Of a DNA stretch of 38,258 nt, positions 9,127 to 17,031 are shown one piece after another. Position 1 is the first letter of the stretch. Each line of letters starts with the position of its first letter. This stretch comes from Planifilum sp021793745. GTDB lineage: Bacteria > Bacillota > Bacilli > Thermoactinomycetales > DSM-44946. Location of the stretch: positions 1 to 38,258 of the forward strand of contig CALKAM010000027.1 of assembly GCA_937983105.1 (NCBI GenBank), given 5' to 3'. The notes under the pieces are model-generated. The model did not search any database and was not told where the DNA came from. It was given only the letters and a program-made list of their open reading frames with translations. Made by a program: the position numbers and the translations under genes.

Positions 9127-9865
9127 GGGCGTTCCCTCCCAAAAAGGACAGCATGTCGATGATCTTTTGAAAGAATGATTGCCGGTTATCGCCGCGATGG
9201 ATTTCGTTATACAACGCTCCATCCTTGATAAAGATCACCCGGTGACAGTAACTGGCGGCCAGCGGATCATGGGTGACCAGCATCATGGTCGTGCCGTCGG
9301 TTTTATTGATTTTCGCAAAGGTCTCCATGACGGTTCGGGAAGATTTCGAATCGAGGGAGCCGGTGGGTTCATCGGCCAAAAGCAGAGACGGCGAGTGGAT
9401 AATGGCCCGCGCAATCGCCGCTCGCTGGCGTTGCCCGCCGGATACCTCATAGGTTCTTTTGTTCAGGATGTTTTCGATCCCCAGCTTACCGGCCGTTTCC
9501 ATCAGTTTCCGTTCCATTTCCTTGACGCTTTTTCGATCGAGGGTGAGAGGAAGTACGATATTTTCCCCGATCGTCAGCGTGTCCAACAGATTAAAATCCT
9601 GAAAGACAAACCCCAGGTGGCGGCGACGGAAACGCGCCAACTGGTTTTTTTTCATGCGGTGCGGGTTTTGGCCGTTGATCAGGATTTCCCCCGAACTGGG
9701 CGTGTCAATCGTTGACACCATGTTGAGAAGTGTGGTTTTCCCGCTCCCGGAAGGCCCCATGATCCCCACGAACTCTCCCTTTTCGATGGTCAAATTGATC
9801 TTGGACAAGGCGCGCGTCGGCACTTTGCCCTGGTAAATCTTGCTCAATTGTTTCACCTTTAGCAT
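9101..9865 (-). CDS. BceA-type ABC transporter ATP-binding protein
   Basis: A 254-residue ATPase of the LolD/MacB/BceA group that pairs with the downstream FtsX-like permease. It has Walker A GPSGSGKTT, Q-loop FVFQDFNLLDTL, signature VSGGQRQR, Walker B LLLADEPTGSLD and switch His LVTHD, so it looks catalytically intact. Spacing between motifs and the length fit BceA-type proteins. A GGAGAGG site precedes the ATG. The gene overlaps the permease gene by 26 bases, and a BceR-type inverted repeat lies about 100 bp upstream, implying control by the neighbouring two-component system. Confidence 0.92.
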   Translation of the reverse strand: MLKVKQLSKIYQGKVPTRALSKINLTIEKGEFVGIMGPSGSGKTTLLNMVSTIDTPSSGEILINGQNPHRMKKNQLARFRRRHLGFVFQDFNLLDTLTIGENIVLPLTLDRKSVKEMERKLMETAGKLGIENILNKRTYEVSGGQRQRAAIARAIIHSPSLLLADEPTGSLDSKSSRTVMETFAKINKTDGTTMMLVTHDPLAASYCHRVIFIKDGALYNEIHRGDNRQSFFQKIIDMLSFLGGNAHDLSSVRL

Positions 9866-9964
9866 CGGGTCAACCTCTCCTTCCAGCTCGTAACTTGCTT
9901 CCCCCGATCCACTTTATTTTTAACCGGAACCCGGTTTTGCTGCCATCGATTGAGATTAAAGGTT

Positions 9965-9982
9965 CCTTACATTTTTGTAAGG
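9965..9982 (-). promoter_or_regulatory. BceR-type operator: perfect 7-bp inverted repeat with a 4-base spacer
   Basis: On the minus strand this reads CCTTACA, four A, TGTAAGG. It matches the TnACA-N4-TGTAA pattern described for BceR-like response regulators in Bacillus. It sits between the sensor kinase and the ABC ATPase gene, about 100 bp before the ATPase start and after a terminator, where a regulator-dependent promoter of the transporter genes would be expected. Confidence 0.75.
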
Positions 9983-10010
9983 CAAGAGAATGGATGGATA
10001 TACCGGTCGG

Positions 10011-10050
10011 AAAAATAAAACAGGCCCTCTTGCGTGAAAGCAAAAGAGCC
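10011..10050 (-). terminator. Rho-independent terminator after the sensor kinase
   Basis: On the minus strand an 11-bp stem (GGCTCTTTTGC against GCAAGAGGGCC, with two G-U pairs) closes a six-base loop. It is followed by TGTTTTATTTTT, 25 bp after the kinase stop. It separates the regulatory genes from the operator-controlled ABC genes. Confidence 0.8.
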
Positions 10051-10074
10051 GCCTGGATGGAGAAAGTCGATTTC

Positions 10075-11078
10075 TCAACCCCCACTTTTGGGCGAGATGC
10101 GGCGGGGATTGGCGAAAAAAATGCGCACCGTCGTTCCGATGCCCTCCTCCGATTCCAATTCCACCCGATGCCCCAGTTGATCGCAGATCCTGCGCACGAG
10201 GTAAAGGCCCATCCCCGTTGATTCCTGAAACTCCCTGCCCCGCTGCCCTGTGAAATACGGATCGAAAACGCGGTGCAAATCCTGCTTGGGGATCCCGATT
10301 CCCTCGTCTCGAATCTCCAGGAAAGCCTTCTCACCTTGACGATCCGCATAAAACGCGATCTTGTTTCCCTTTCCGGAGGAATAACGGACGGCGTTGGTGA
10401 TCAGTTGATTGAGAACAAACAACAGCCATTTTTCATCGGAATAAATGAACAAATTTTTTGGGACCTGCAATTCGGGATACAAGCGATTGCCGATCAAGAG
10501 GCGGCGGTTTTCCGAAACGGCCTGTTTGACGAGCTGGACCAGTTCGATCGGCTCCACGAGAAAATCCTGTTCAAACCGGTTCAGGCGGGAAGCATACAAC
10601 ACCATTTCCAAACCTTTGCGCAGACGGTCCAATTCGTCCTGAATGCTGCGAAATGTGGGGTTGTCTTCCCCCTGAACCGTCAAATGAATGACGGAGATCG
10701 GCGTCTTCATTTGATGGACCCATTGCGTGATAAAACGGATGTGCTCTTCGATTTGATTTATTGGATGATTTCGCCGTTGTATAGCTGAAATTGCCTTTCC
10801 ACGTACTGGTCGAAGGCATTGGGGAGCGGAGCGTTGCCGGTTTTTTGCAACGAACTCTCCAAGGATTCGACATTGCGGGTCAGGCAGCGGTAAAAGGCGC
10901 GGTGACTGGCATAGCGATAGATCAGATAACAAACCAGCAGAAATAAACTTAAGAACACGGAATAGGCCGGGGCCGACCATCCGTTGTAGCCCTCCAGCCA
11001 ATAGATCAGAGGGAATAGACTCATCTGGATCAGATAAAAAAGAAGCAATGGGGTTTGTTCCCGCCAAAACAAGCTCAT
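10075..11078 (-). pseudogene. BceS-type sensor histidine kinase, broken by a one-base frameshift
   Basis: An intramembrane-sensing histidine kinase: two N-terminal membrane helices (LLLFYLIQMSLFPLIYW and SVFLSLFLLVCYLIY) with almost no extracellular loop, a dimerisation domain with the phospho-accepting His in WVHQMKTP, and ATPase boxes DEGIGIP and STGMGLYLV. The first 106 residues lie in one frame, which stops at TAA (10758-10760). The homology continues in the -1 frame immediately after (NQIEEHIRFITQWVHQMK). Restoring one A in the run at about 10761-10762 would give an uninterrupted protein of 334 residues, the usual size of this family. The start overlaps the response-regulator stop by ATGA. 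The break is either a real inactivating deletion or a read error; there is no standard slippery heptamer for programmed frameshifting. If real, the kinase cannot be made full length. Confidence 0.85.
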
Positions 11079-11773
11079 GGGTTTTCCCCCCAAGTACACT
11101 TCAACATGTAGCCCACGCCCCTTACCGTTTCAATCGCGCACGCGACCCCCAGTTCGCCCAGTTTTTTTCGAACCCGGGCCACATACACATTCAACGTGTT
11201 GTCATCGATAAAATGATGGTCACTCCACAACCGTTCCAACAGCTGATCGCGGCTCACAACCCGCATGGGATTTTCCATTAAGGCCTCCAGTAGAATGGTT
11301 TCCTTATGGGTTAGCGACGTTTTTTGATCGCGAAAGGACAATTGCAACCGCTCGGGATACAGGGCGAGGTCCTGCACCTTCACGACCCGCTCCGCCGGTT
11401 TTGCGTAGGCTCCATACGCTCGACGCAGGCTGCTGTTGATTTTGGCCATCACCACTTCATAGTGAAAGGGCTCCGTGATATAGTCGTCTGCGCCGTTTTC
11501 CAGAGCCATCACCTGATCCATTTTTCCTTCCCGGGCGGATATGAACAGGATGGGGCAGGTGGAGATCGAGCGGATTTGCCGACACCAATAGAAACCGTCA
11601 TATTTGGGCAGATTGACATCCATTAATACCAGATCCGGGGCAACCCGCTGAAATTGCTGCAGCACCTGTGAAAAGTCTTCGGTGATGACTGCCCTATGTC
11701 CGTATTTTTCAATGTGTTCCTTCAACAATCGGCTGATCTTCGCATCATCTTCAACGATCAGGATTGTCGCCAT
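11075..11773 (-). CDS. BceR-type OmpR-family response regulator with altered switch lysine
   Basis: A 232-residue DNA-binding response regulator. The receiver domain has the acidic pair DD (residues 9-10), phospho-acceptor Asp52 in LVLMDVNLP and the switch Ser in FISAR. The C-terminal winged helix runs from about residue 130 (LTHKETILLEALMENP; DNTLNVYVARVRKKL). The invariant Lys of receiver domains, expected in the YITKPF motif, is Glu101 (codon GAG, 11471-11473). In studied receivers this Lys contacts the phosphoryl group and is needed for activation. Start 11773 gives the canonical MATILIVEDD; a longer frame to 11836 adds 21 unlikely residues. It is translationally coupled to the kinase gene by ATGA. 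The expected target is the inverted repeat before the ABC genes. Confidence 0.88.
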   Translation of the reverse strand: MATILIVEDDAKISRLLKEHIEKYGHRAVITEDFSQVLQQFQRVAPDLVLMDVNLPKYDGFYWCRQIRSISTCPILFISAREGKMDQVMALENGADDYITEPFHYEVVMAKINSSLRRAYGAYAKPAERVVKVQDLALYPERLQLSFRDQKTSLTHKETILLEALMENPMRVVSRDQLLERLWSDHHFIDDNTLNVYVARVRKKLGELGVACAIETVRGVGYMLKCTWGENP

Positions 11774-12091
11774 CACGATCACACCCTGTATGGAATTGCC
11801 GACGGTCACACGCAAGCAAAACAAACCATTCCGCAAATTTTTCGCTTCTCTGCCCGTTTTAACAGCGTATCCATGGGGCTGTTCTTATTATATCTTCATC
11901 TGGAACCGCATAAAAATCGGCACTCCACCGGTGGCGTGAGGACACCCATGGAAAAATGAAGGAAGGATCGCCTGAAAATCTCCGGAAGGGGAAGACCCCT
12001 CTGGATCTGGAAATCTTTTTCGGAATTTTGTTTAATTATAGATGAAGGCGATGGCGGATCGATGTCCGAATCTCACATCGGGGGTTGTGCT
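11774..12091. other. Divergent intergenic region between response regulator and PIG-L gene
   Basis: This gap must hold the promoters of both diverging transcripts. For the minus strand a perfect TATAAT (plus-strand 11887-11892) lies about 115 bp before the regulator start, with only a weak -35. For the plus strand an AT-rich stretch (about 12020-12050) lies before the PIG-L gene, without a convincing promoter. A 10-bp palindrome CCACCGGTGG (11925-11934) is of unknown meaning. I see no further gene. Confidence 0.5.
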
Positions 12092-14620
12092 ATGAGAAGA
12101 AACGGCAAGGCGACGTTGGCGCTTTTGTTGGCGGTTGTGTTGGCCCTTTCCCTGGGGCTTCCTCCCTTGGGGGCGGAGGCCGGGGAGCGGGAGGATCCGG
12201 CTTTGTGGCAGGCGGTTCGACCCCTGTCCACGATCGTCAGTTTTATGAATACGGGCGCCCATCCCGATGATGAGCGAAGCGCCCTGTTGGCCTGGATGTC
12301 CCTCGGCCGGGGGGTTCGCACCTCCAGCGTGATCGCCAACCGGGGGGAGGGGGGACAAAACGAGATCGGCGACGAGCTGGGAAACGGGTTGGGCATCATC
12401 CGCACCCGCGAATTGCAGGAGGCATCCGAGGTGCTGGATGTGGACCTCTTTCTCCTCAGCCGGACGCTGAACGATCCCATTTATGACTTCGGATTTTCCA
12501 AATCTCCGGAGGAGACGCTGGAAAAATGGGGAGAAGAGGTGGTGTATGAACGGCTGATCCGCCTGATCCGTCAGGAGCGGCCGGATATTCTGATGCCCTC
12601 CTTCCGGGATGTGCCCTCCCAACACGGACACCACCGGGCGATGGTGCGGTTGACTCAGCGCGCCTTCGCCGATGCCGCCGACCCGAAGGTGTTTCCCGAG
12701 CACCTGCAGGAGGGGTTGAAACCCTGGCAGGTGAAGAAGTTGTATCTCCCGGGGGAAGAGGGGAAGAAAACGCTTCGATTCAACATCGGCGGCAAGGTGG
12801 ATCCGGTGTACGGGAAGACCTATCCCCAGCTGGGGGAGGAGTCCCGCAAGCTGCATAAGAGTCAGGGAATGGGCCGCGACCTCCCGGTGGAAGATTACTT
12901 TGTATCGCTGGAGCTGATCAAGTCGGCGGTCGGGGACGTGAAGCGGGAAAAATCTCCCTTTGACGGTCTGCCGTTCACGTTGGCCGACTGGGCCGCGGAT
13001 CTGCCTCAAAGCCCTTTGAAGCAGCGGCTGATCCGGCTGCAACACCGGTTGGACGGCGTGGTGGAGGCTTATCCCGATCGCCGCGAAGTGACGAAGCGGG
13101 TGCAGCAGGCGCTGAAGGAAACCCGGCAGGTGATCCGTCTGGCGGAAAAAAGCGGTTTGCCGGCCTCCGATCGGGAGGACCTGCTGTTCCGTCTGGAGGT
13201 AAAGGAGCGGCAGCTGCAGAAAGCGAGCGCCGTCGCATCCCGAGTCGACGCGGTGGTGAAGGCGGATCCTTCCGTTCTGACCCGGGGAAGCCTGTCCACC
13301 GTCAAGGTTGCGGTGACCAACGGGGGAAAAGATGTCCTGAAACGGCTGAAGGTCGATTTGAAGGTTCCCGGGGATTGGCGGGTGAAACGGGGGGCCGTTC
13401 CGCGGACGATCAAGCCGGGGGAAACCCGGGAGATCGCCTTTCAGGTGAAAGTGCCGGAGGAGGCTCCCTTCTTCGATCCCTACGCAACCCCCGTCCTTCA
13501 AGGGAAGATTTCCTACGAGCTTCGCGGGGAAACCGTGACACAAGTCATCGCCCCTCGGCCGACGGAGCAGACCGTCGCAGTCCTTCCCGATTGGGGGATG
13601 CGTTTGATGCCGGAGTCCCTGGTGCTGAATACGGATCAGCCGGAGGAGACGGCGCTTGCCGTGACGGTGGTGGTGACCAATTATCGAAAGGGTTCCTCTT
13701 CCGGGGAGGTCCGGCCGCGGCTGCCCGAGGGATGGCGGGCGGAACCGGCTTCGGCGGAGCTGGCGTTCGCTTCCCAGGGGGAAACCAAGCGCATCACCTT
13801 TACGTTGGAGGCCCCTCCAGGGGTGAAACCGGGAAATTACGCCATCCCCATGGAAGCCCGGGTGGAGGGCCGTACCCACGGAATGCAGGTGCAGCCCATC
13901 GCCTATGATCACATCGGGACGAGCTACTGGCTGAAGCCGGCGGAGCTCCGCGTCCAGGCCTTCCCCCTCGAGCTGGTTCCGGGGTTGAAGGTGGGTTACG
14001 TGGACAGCGGCTTCGATCAGGTAGGCGCTTTGCTGCGCCAAGTGGGTGTCGATGTCACCTTCCTGGAGGAAGAGGACCTGGCCTCCGGGGATCTCGACCG
14101 CTTTGACGCGATTGTCGTCGGAATCCGCGCCTATCTGTCCCGGTCCGATCTGTTGAAGCACAACGACCGGCTGCTGGAGTACGTCAAAGGCGGCGGCCAC
14201 GTGGTGATGCAGTACCACAAGCCCGAGGACAACTGGAATCCCGAACTGGCGCCCTATCCCCTTCAGCCGGGCAGTCCCTCCATCGAGTGGCGGGTGACCG
14301 ACGAAAACGCCCCGGTGACATTCCTTGAGCCGGATCATCCGCTGTTCAAGGCGCCGAACCGAATCACCGAGGAGGATTTTGACGGGTGGGTGCAGGAGCG
14401 CGGCTTGTATTTCCCGTCCAATTGGGATTCCGCTTATGTGCCCCTTCTGTCTATGGCGGATCCCGGGGAGGAGCCCTTTACGGGCGGACTGTTGGTGGCC
14501 GATTACGGAGAAGGCTCCTATATTTACACCAGCCTGGTTTGGTACCGCCAAATCCAGAGTCAGGTACCCGGCGGATATCGAATGTTCGTCAATCTGATCA
14601 GCTATCCGCGGGTGCGGTGA
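12092..14620 (+). CDS. Secreted PIG-L family deacetylase with NEW3-like and glutaminase-like domains
   Basis: A secreted or surface enzyme of 842 residues. A signal peptide (MRRNGK, hydrophobic core, PLGAEA) precedes a PIG-L/LmbE deacetylase domain with the zinc-site motif AHPDDE at residues 56-61 and the second metal ligand region SQHGHHRA near residue 178. PIG-L proteins remove N-acetyl groups from sugar amines. Two beta-sandwich segments resembling NEW3 domains follow (about 390-480 and 510-595; CVPGDW-like and LPEGWRAEP stretches). The last 210 residues (from LKVGYVDSGFDQVG) resemble a class I glutamine amidotransferase/ThuA-like fold, with GGHVVMQYHKPED. Start 12092 has GGGGG seven bases upstream and directly begins the signal peptide; ATG 12062 would add ten residues in front. 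The natural substrate is unknown; a cell-wall or exopolysaccharide amino sugar is a guess. Confidence 0.85.
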   Translation: MRRNGKATLALLLAVVLALSLGLPPLGAEAGEREDPALWQAVRPLSTIVSFMNTGAHPDDERSALLAWMSLGRGVRTSSVIANRGEGGQNEIGDELGNGLGIIRTRELQEASEVLDVDLFLLSRTLNDPIYDFGFSKSPEETLEKWGEEVVYERLIRLIRQERPDILMPSFRDVPSQHGHHRAMVRLTQRAFADAADPKVFPEHLQEGLKPWQVKKLYLPGEEGKKTLRFNIGGKVDPVYGKTYPQLGEESRKLHKSQGMGRDLPVEDYFVSLELIKSAVGDVKREKSPFDGLPFTLADWAADLPQSPLKQRLIRLQHRLDGVVEAYPDRREVTKRVQQALKETRQVIRLAEKSGLPASDREDLLFRLEVKERQLQKASAVASRVDAVVKADPSVLTRGSLSTVKVAVTNGGKDVLKRLKVDLKVPGDWRVKRGAVPRTIKPGETREIAFQVKVPEEAPFFDPYATPVLQGKISYELRGETVTQVIAPRPTEQTVAVLPDWGMRLMPESLVLNTDQPEETALAVTVVVTNYRKGSSSGEVRPRLPEGWRAEPASAELAFASQGETKRITFTLEAPPGVKPGNYAIPMEARVEGRTHGMQVQPIAYDHIGTSYWLKPAELRVQAFPLELVPGLKVGYVDSGFDQVGALLRQVGVDVTFLEEEDLASGDLDRFDAIVVGIRAYLSRSDLLKHNDRLLEYVKGGGHVVMQYHKPEDNWNPELAPYPLQPGSPSIEWRVTDENAPVTFLEPDHPLFKAPNRITEEDFDGWVQERGLYFPSNWDSAYVPLLSMADPGEEPFTGGLLVADYGEGSYIYTSLVWYRQIQSQVPGGYRMFVNLISYPRVR

Positions 14621-14867
14621 GGAACATCGAGGGCGGCGGTTCGCTCCGATCCCCCATTTCCGGCGGCCGGTATTTTCGCCCTCGGGACCCGTCCTTTCCC
14701 GTTGCGGTGAAATGGAGCCGGGGAGATGCACAGAGTCGCGGAGGGCATGGGCAGAGGACCCCTTCGCCCCCCCTCGGAAGGGCGACAAAAGGGGGGGAAT
14801 CCGCCTTCCTTTTCCGTTGCCGGAAGGCAGCACCCCTGGTACGGTTCAAGGAACGTTCAGCCAGTCT
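14621..14867 (+). other. Structured non-coding stretch downstream of the PIG-L gene
   Basis: No gene is seen here. The stretch is rich in short inverted repeats: CCCTTC/GAAGGG (around 14758-14782), a C7 run that can pair with the G7 run about 20 bases further on, and GCCTTCC/GGAAGGC (14803-14809 with 14822-14828). It leads into a strong terminator, so it is either a long 3' untranslated region or an independent RNA. I could not match it to a known riboswitch or T-box. Confidence 0.4.
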
Positions 14868-14908
14868 CCCCCGCCACCGGCGCACCGTGGCGGGGGTTTC
14901 CTTTTTTT
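14868..14908 (+). terminator. Strong rho-independent terminator
   Basis: A perfect 10-bp stem, CCCCCGCCAC against GTGGCGGGGG, with a nine-base loop, followed by TTTCCTTTTTTT. It lies about 250 bp after the PIG-L stop and ends that transcript before the promoter of the EamA gene. Confidence 0.88.
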
Positions 14909-15037
14909 CGCCGTTGATACCCGTCGCAGGGACGATCGGTTTTTTCCACGGGCCGGTATACTCCGGCTGTAAAACCCGTTGGGAGGGGCAGGTTGCCGTA
15001 AATGCGACCTTTCCCCCCTTTCGCCACCTTCAATCAA

Positions 15038-15068
15038 TTCAATGTTCTCGTCCGAATTATTATATAAT
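15038..15068 (+). promoter_or_regulatory. Candidate promoter of the EamA transporter gene
   Basis: A perfect TATAAT (15063-15068) lies in an AT-rich island about 90 bp before the gene. The nearest -35-like element, TTCAAT (15038-15043), is 19 bases away, longer than ideal. Confidence 0.45.
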
Positions 15069-15157
15069 AATGTTATCGGGGGACGGCGGATGCCGGTGCC
15101 GGACAGAGGGGAGGGAGGAGGCCGAAAGCCTGTTGGATTTCGGATCGGGGGGATTTC

Positions 15158-16111
15158 ATGAAAAAGGTGTTGGAAGGGCTCTGGAATCATCCTTATCTTC
15201 TCCTCACTTCGTCGGCGCTGTTTTGGGGAAGCAACTTTGTCCTCGGCCGAGTGATGGTGGAGACGATCCCTCCCTTGCACTTGTCCCTTTTTCGCTGGAC
15301 CATCGGACTCATCGTTCTCCTTCCCTTCGCCCTCAGCCAGCTGAAGGGGGCAGGAGCCGTTTTGCGCAAATATGGGTCCCCCCTATTTTGGATGGCGATC
15401 ACCGGCGTGGTCGGGTTTAATGCCCTCACCTATTTGGCCGTCCAATTCACTTCATCCATCAGCGCTTCCCTGTTCAATTCCGTAGCGCCCATTTTTATCA
15501 TGCTGCTCTCCTATTTTTTCCTGAGGGAGACGATCCGCCCCGTCCAGGTTGCGGGAGTTTTCATCTCCCTGATCGGCGTTGTCTGGATCATTTCCCAGGG
15601 GGACTGGGAGGTGCTCGTTTCGCTGAAGTTCAATATCGGCGATCTCATCATGATCGTGGCCGTTTTATCCTGGGCGATCTATTCGATCCTGTCCAAGCGG
15701 TACGGGGCGGTTGCCGGCGAAAGGGGAACCTTCTGGATCCTGATGGCCATCGGCCTTCCCTTTTCCCTCCTGCTCGGCGCCCTGGAGGAAATCTACCGTC
15801 CGCTCCCCTGGTCGGCGGTGACGCCGCTGCAGTGGCTCTGTGTCCTTTATCTGGGCACTTTTCCCGCCGTCGTCGCTTTTCTTTTTTGGACCCGGGGCAT
15901 CCAGCTCGTCGGCCCGTCCAAATCGGGGGTGTTTCTCCATCTGATCATGCCCTTTGCGGTGATCATCGCCCTTTTTTTGGGGGAAACGCCGACCTGGGCC
16001 CAGGGAGTAGGCGCAGCCTTTGTGCTTCTCGGGGTGCTCATGGCATCCCGTTTGCCGAAGAGGAGTGAAGGGCGTGGGAAGGCTCCGCCGTCCCGGAAGC
16101 TGGAGGGATGA
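15158..16111 (+). CDS. EamA/DMT superfamily transporter
   Basis: A 317-residue inner-membrane protein with about ten transmembrane helices arranged as two EamA repeats of about 140 residues each. Family landmarks include ALFWGSNFVLGRVM at the N-terminus, FNALTYLAVQFTSSISASLFNS in the first repeat, and FLFWTRGIQLVGPSKSGVF with FLGETPTWAQGVGAAFVLLGV in the second. Members export amino acids, metabolites or nucleotide sugars; the substrate here is not readable. The ATG follows GGGGGG after a five-base gap. The MOSC gene begins 87 bp later with no terminator between, so the two may share a transcript. Confidence 0.88.
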   Translation: MKKVLEGLWNHPYLLLTSSALFWGSNFVLGRVMVETIPPLHLSLFRWTIGLIVLLPFALSQLKGAGAVLRKYGSPLFWMAITGVVGFNALTYLAVQFTSSISASLFNSVAPIFIMLLSYFFLRETIRPVQVAGVFISLIGVVWIISQGDWEVLVSLKFNIGDLIMIVAVLSWAIYSILSKRYGAVAGERGTFWILMAIGLPFSLLLGALEEIYRPLPWSAVTPLQWLCVLYLGTFPAVVAFLFWTRGIQLVGPSKSGVFLHLIMPFAVIIALFLGETPTWAQGVGAAFVLLGVLMASRLPKRSEGRGKAPPSRKLEG

Positions 16112-16198
16112 TCCGGTTTTCCTGGTTCCCCGGAGTCGGAGCGCCGGAGCGCCTTCGGCCGGTGGGGGATCAATGATTGAAAAGGAGTGTGGCCCTTG

Positions 16199-16924
16199 AT
16201 GAAACCGATCGGGGAGATCCAGGAGATCATCCGGTACCCGGTGAAATCGTTTCAAGGGGAACGCGTACAGAGGACAAAAGTGACAAAAGGGGGGATCTAC
16301 GGGGACCGGAGCCATGCTTTCCTGGATGAATCGAGACCCGGCCGGTTTCTCACGATTACCCAATGCCCTGAAATGGTCCGGTATCAGGCGCGGTTTCAGG
16401 GGGAGGAGGTGGAGGGCCGTTATCCGCCGGTGGAGGTGGCGGCGCCTGACGGCCGGATCTACCGCTTCGGCGATGCTGAGCTGAAGGATCGCATCGAGCG
16501 GGAGGCCCGGCGGAGGGTTTCAACGGTGACCTATGCTCCCGCCCGGCCGGCCGGGGCGATCGAGGAGGAGCCGGTGCTGATCGTCACCGACGCCTCCCTT
16601 CGGAAACTGGAAGGGTGGTGGAAGGGGACGGTCGCTTTGGAGCGGTTTCGCCCCAACCTGTTGATCGCCCTGGATCACCCGACGCCCTTCGCCGAAGACC
16701 GTTGGATCGGACGGGTGTTGAGGGTCGGCGACGTGGAATTGGCGGTCCAAAGGCCCTGTGAGCGCTGCATGATCGTCACCGTCGATCCGAAAGACGCGAG
16801 CCGTGATCCCACGTTGCTCAGGACGCTGGTAGAGGAGAGGGACAACTGTTTCGGTGTTTATGCCGGGGTGATCAAATCCGGTGTAATCGAGGCTGGACAG
16901 CGGGTTTTTCTGACCGATTCATGA
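16199..16924 (+). CDS. MOSC domain-containing protein
   Basis: A protein of about 241 residues with an N-terminal MOSC beta-barrel (IGEIQEIIRYPVKSFQGE; GIYGDRSHAFLD) and the C-terminal MOSC core, including the conserved cysteine in RPCERCMIVTVDP. MOSC domains, first described at the C-terminus of molybdenum-cofactor sulfurases and in mARC enzymes, bind the molybdenum cofactor or carry sulfur. The conserved Cys supports a cofactor role, but the substrate is unknown. The ribosome site AAAGGAG (16181-16187) lies 11 bases before ATG 16199 and 8 before TTG 16196; GTG 16187 overlaps the site and is unlikely. It is probably cotranscribed with the EamA gene. Confidence 0.85.
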   Translation: MKPIGEIQEIIRYPVKSFQGERVQRTKVTKGGIYGDRSHAFLDESRPGRFLTITQCPEMVRYQARFQGEEVEGRYPPVEVAAPDGRIYRFGDAELKDRIEREARRRVSTVTYAPARPAGAIEEEPVLIVTDASLRKLEGWWKGTVALERFRPNLLIALDHPTPFAEDRWIGRVLRVGDVELAVQRPCERCMIVTVDPKDASRDPTLLRTLVEERDNCFGVYAGVIKSGVIEAGQRVFLTDS

Positions 16925-16940
16925 TCGGCGACGGCTGCCG

Positions 16941-16969
16941 TTCCTTTCCTGTCCGCCTTCTGATATAAT
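16941..16969 (+). promoter_or_regulatory. Extended -10 promoter of the malic enzyme gene
   Basis: A perfect TATAAT (16964-16969) is preceded by TG one base upstream, giving an extended -10. The -35-like TTCCTT (16941-16946) lies 17 bases upstream and is weak. The element sits 63 bp before the chosen TTG start. Confidence 0.65.
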
Positions 16970-17031
16970 TAATGCTACTCTGGGTGGTCAAGCCTTTGAA
17001 ACGCCTGCACGGAACAAAGGGGTGAGTGGCG

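Noticed and set aside
10750..10770. Programmed -1 frameshift in the sensor kinase gene
   Set aside because: No X-XXY-YYZ slippery heptamer and no strong downstream pseudoknot is apparent; a deletion or read error explains the break better.
11925..11934. Palindrome CCACCGGTGG in the divergent region
   Set aside because: A ten-base GC-rich palindrome is expected by chance and is not placed over a convincing promoter.
14700..14908. T-box leader for the EamA gene
   Set aside because: The AGGGTGGNACCGCG element is not present (only a loose CCTGGTACGG), and the gene has its own promoter after the terminator.
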